DNA of 64,000 nt from Planctomycetaceae bacterium (GTDB lineage Bacteria; Planctomycetota; Planctomycetia; Pirellulales; PALSA-1355): the NCBI GenBank assembly GCA_003153375.1, contig PLYM01000028.1:1-64000 (forward strand), in the 5' to 3' direction. The notes below the pieces were generated by a model, which was not told the DNA's origin, ran no database searches, and was given only the letters and a program-made list of their open reading frames with translations. Both the position numbers and the translations under genes were made by a program. The first letter of the stretch is position 1, and every line of letters begins with the position of its first letter. Shown one piece after another: positions 63,730 through 64,000 of the stretch.

Positions 63730-64000
63730 ATGTCCCACTACGACACGATCATCATTGGCGCCGGAATGTCGGGCCTGGCGGCAGGAATTCGCCTGGCCTA
63801 CTACGATCAACGCGTGTGCATTCTGGAGCGGCACACGACGATCGGCGGGTTGAATTCGTTCTACCGCCTCGACGGCCGCAACTATGACGTCGGGCTGCAC
63901 GCCGTGACGAATTTCACCTCGAAGGGCGCCCGCAAGGGACCGCTAGCGCGGCTGCTGCGCCAACTGCGATTCAGTTGGGATGACTTCTGCCTGTCGCCGC
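63730..64000 (+). CDS. FAD/NAD(P)-dependent oxidoreductase, phytoene-desaturase-like (5' part)
   Basis: The first 90 codons of a flavoprotein cut by the window edge. The dinucleotide motif GAGMSG is at residues 10-15 (YDTIIIGAGMSGLAAGIRLA), followed by ILERHTTIGGLNSFYRLDGRNYDVGLHAVTNF, the pattern of phytoene desaturase / carotenoid isomerase-type oxidoreductases (CrtI-CrtISO). It follows the ketosynthase and carrier genes on the same strand, so it probably desaturates or otherwise oxidises a carrier-bound chain. The full length, membrane anchor and C-terminal motif are outside the window. Confidence 0.85.
   Translation, partial: MSHYDTIIIGAGMSGLAAGIRLAYYDQRVCILERHTTIGGLNSFYRLDGRNYDVGLHAVTNFTSKGARKGPLARLLRQLRFSWDDFCLSP

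Noticed and set aside
1-64000. CRISPR arrays, insertion sequences, phage genes, tRNA or rRNA genes
   Set aside because: I looked for spaced direct repeats, transposase motifs and conserved RNA segments in the gaps and saw none.

Overview
The window looks like the chromosome of a high-GC, free-living planctomycete, most likely of the Pirellulales type. This is an inference from gene content: three PEP-CTERM proteins, the futalosine menaquinone genes mqnA and mqnC, an H4MPT-pathway gene (mch), oleC/oleD, several sugar isomerase/epimerase genes, a helix-turn-helix plus pseudo-receiver regulator, and many genes without a clear Shine-Dalgarno site. There is no sign of a phage, transposon, plasmid, tRNA, rRNA or CRISPR array. 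Most of the long open frames opposite real genes are high-GC shadows.

Layout. 1-10.1 kb: 5' part of a membrane pyrophosphatase, a site-2 protease, smc, an orphan FlgI-like lipoprotein with HEAT repeats, and a minus-strand operon dnaJ-like / small membrane protein / rnpA / yidD. 10.3-20 kb: a secreted PHP-like protein that has lost its metal site, a split glutamine-dependent NAD synthetase (nitrilase plus nadE), a His-rich exported protein, a thioredoxin-fold lipoprotein lacking CxxC, aspS, a PEP-CTERM protein and miaA. 20-27 kb: hisE, an amidohydrolase, a Na+-type ABC exporter (ATPase plus permease fused to a CPBP protease), mqnC and mqnA. 27-35.4 kb: sugar and C1-type metabolism (hexulose-phosphate-synthase-like enzyme, SDR, two isomerase/epimerases, methyltransferase, FAH-family enzyme) with one PEP-CTERM protein. 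35.4-40.7 kb: an 830-base gene-free leader before the HTH/pseudo-receiver regulator, moaC, a polyprenyl synthase, a PilZ protein and a PEP-CTERM protein. 40.8-47.6 kb: three consecutive GT-C-like membrane proteins with TPR tails, two of them paralogues. 47.6-54.6 kb: nrdR with a doubled zinc ribbon, a PH-domain protein, rpoN, recR, ybaB, dnaX and the signal recognition particle RNA gene. 54.9-64 kb: a Gly-rich TPR protein, an MntR/DtxR regulator, mch, an ATP-grasp ligase, oleC, oleD, and a ketosynthase / acyl carrier protein / FAD oxidoreductase trio cut by the window edge.

How the genes work together. Clear functional units are dnaX-ybaB-recR behind the SRP RNA, the mqnA-mqnC overlap (menaquinone head group, for which the polyprenyl synthase could supply the tail), the two overlapping genes that together rebuild a glutamine-using NAD synthetase, the oleC-oleD pair (last steps of long-chain olefin synthesis, without oleA or oleB in view), and the ketosynthase-ACP-oxidoreductase trio, the best candidate here for an uncharacterised lipid or polyketide pathway. 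A second genome-scale signal is a family of purine-rich heptad tracts (GAAGGAT units) placed just after stop codons and always purine-rich on the mRNA strand.
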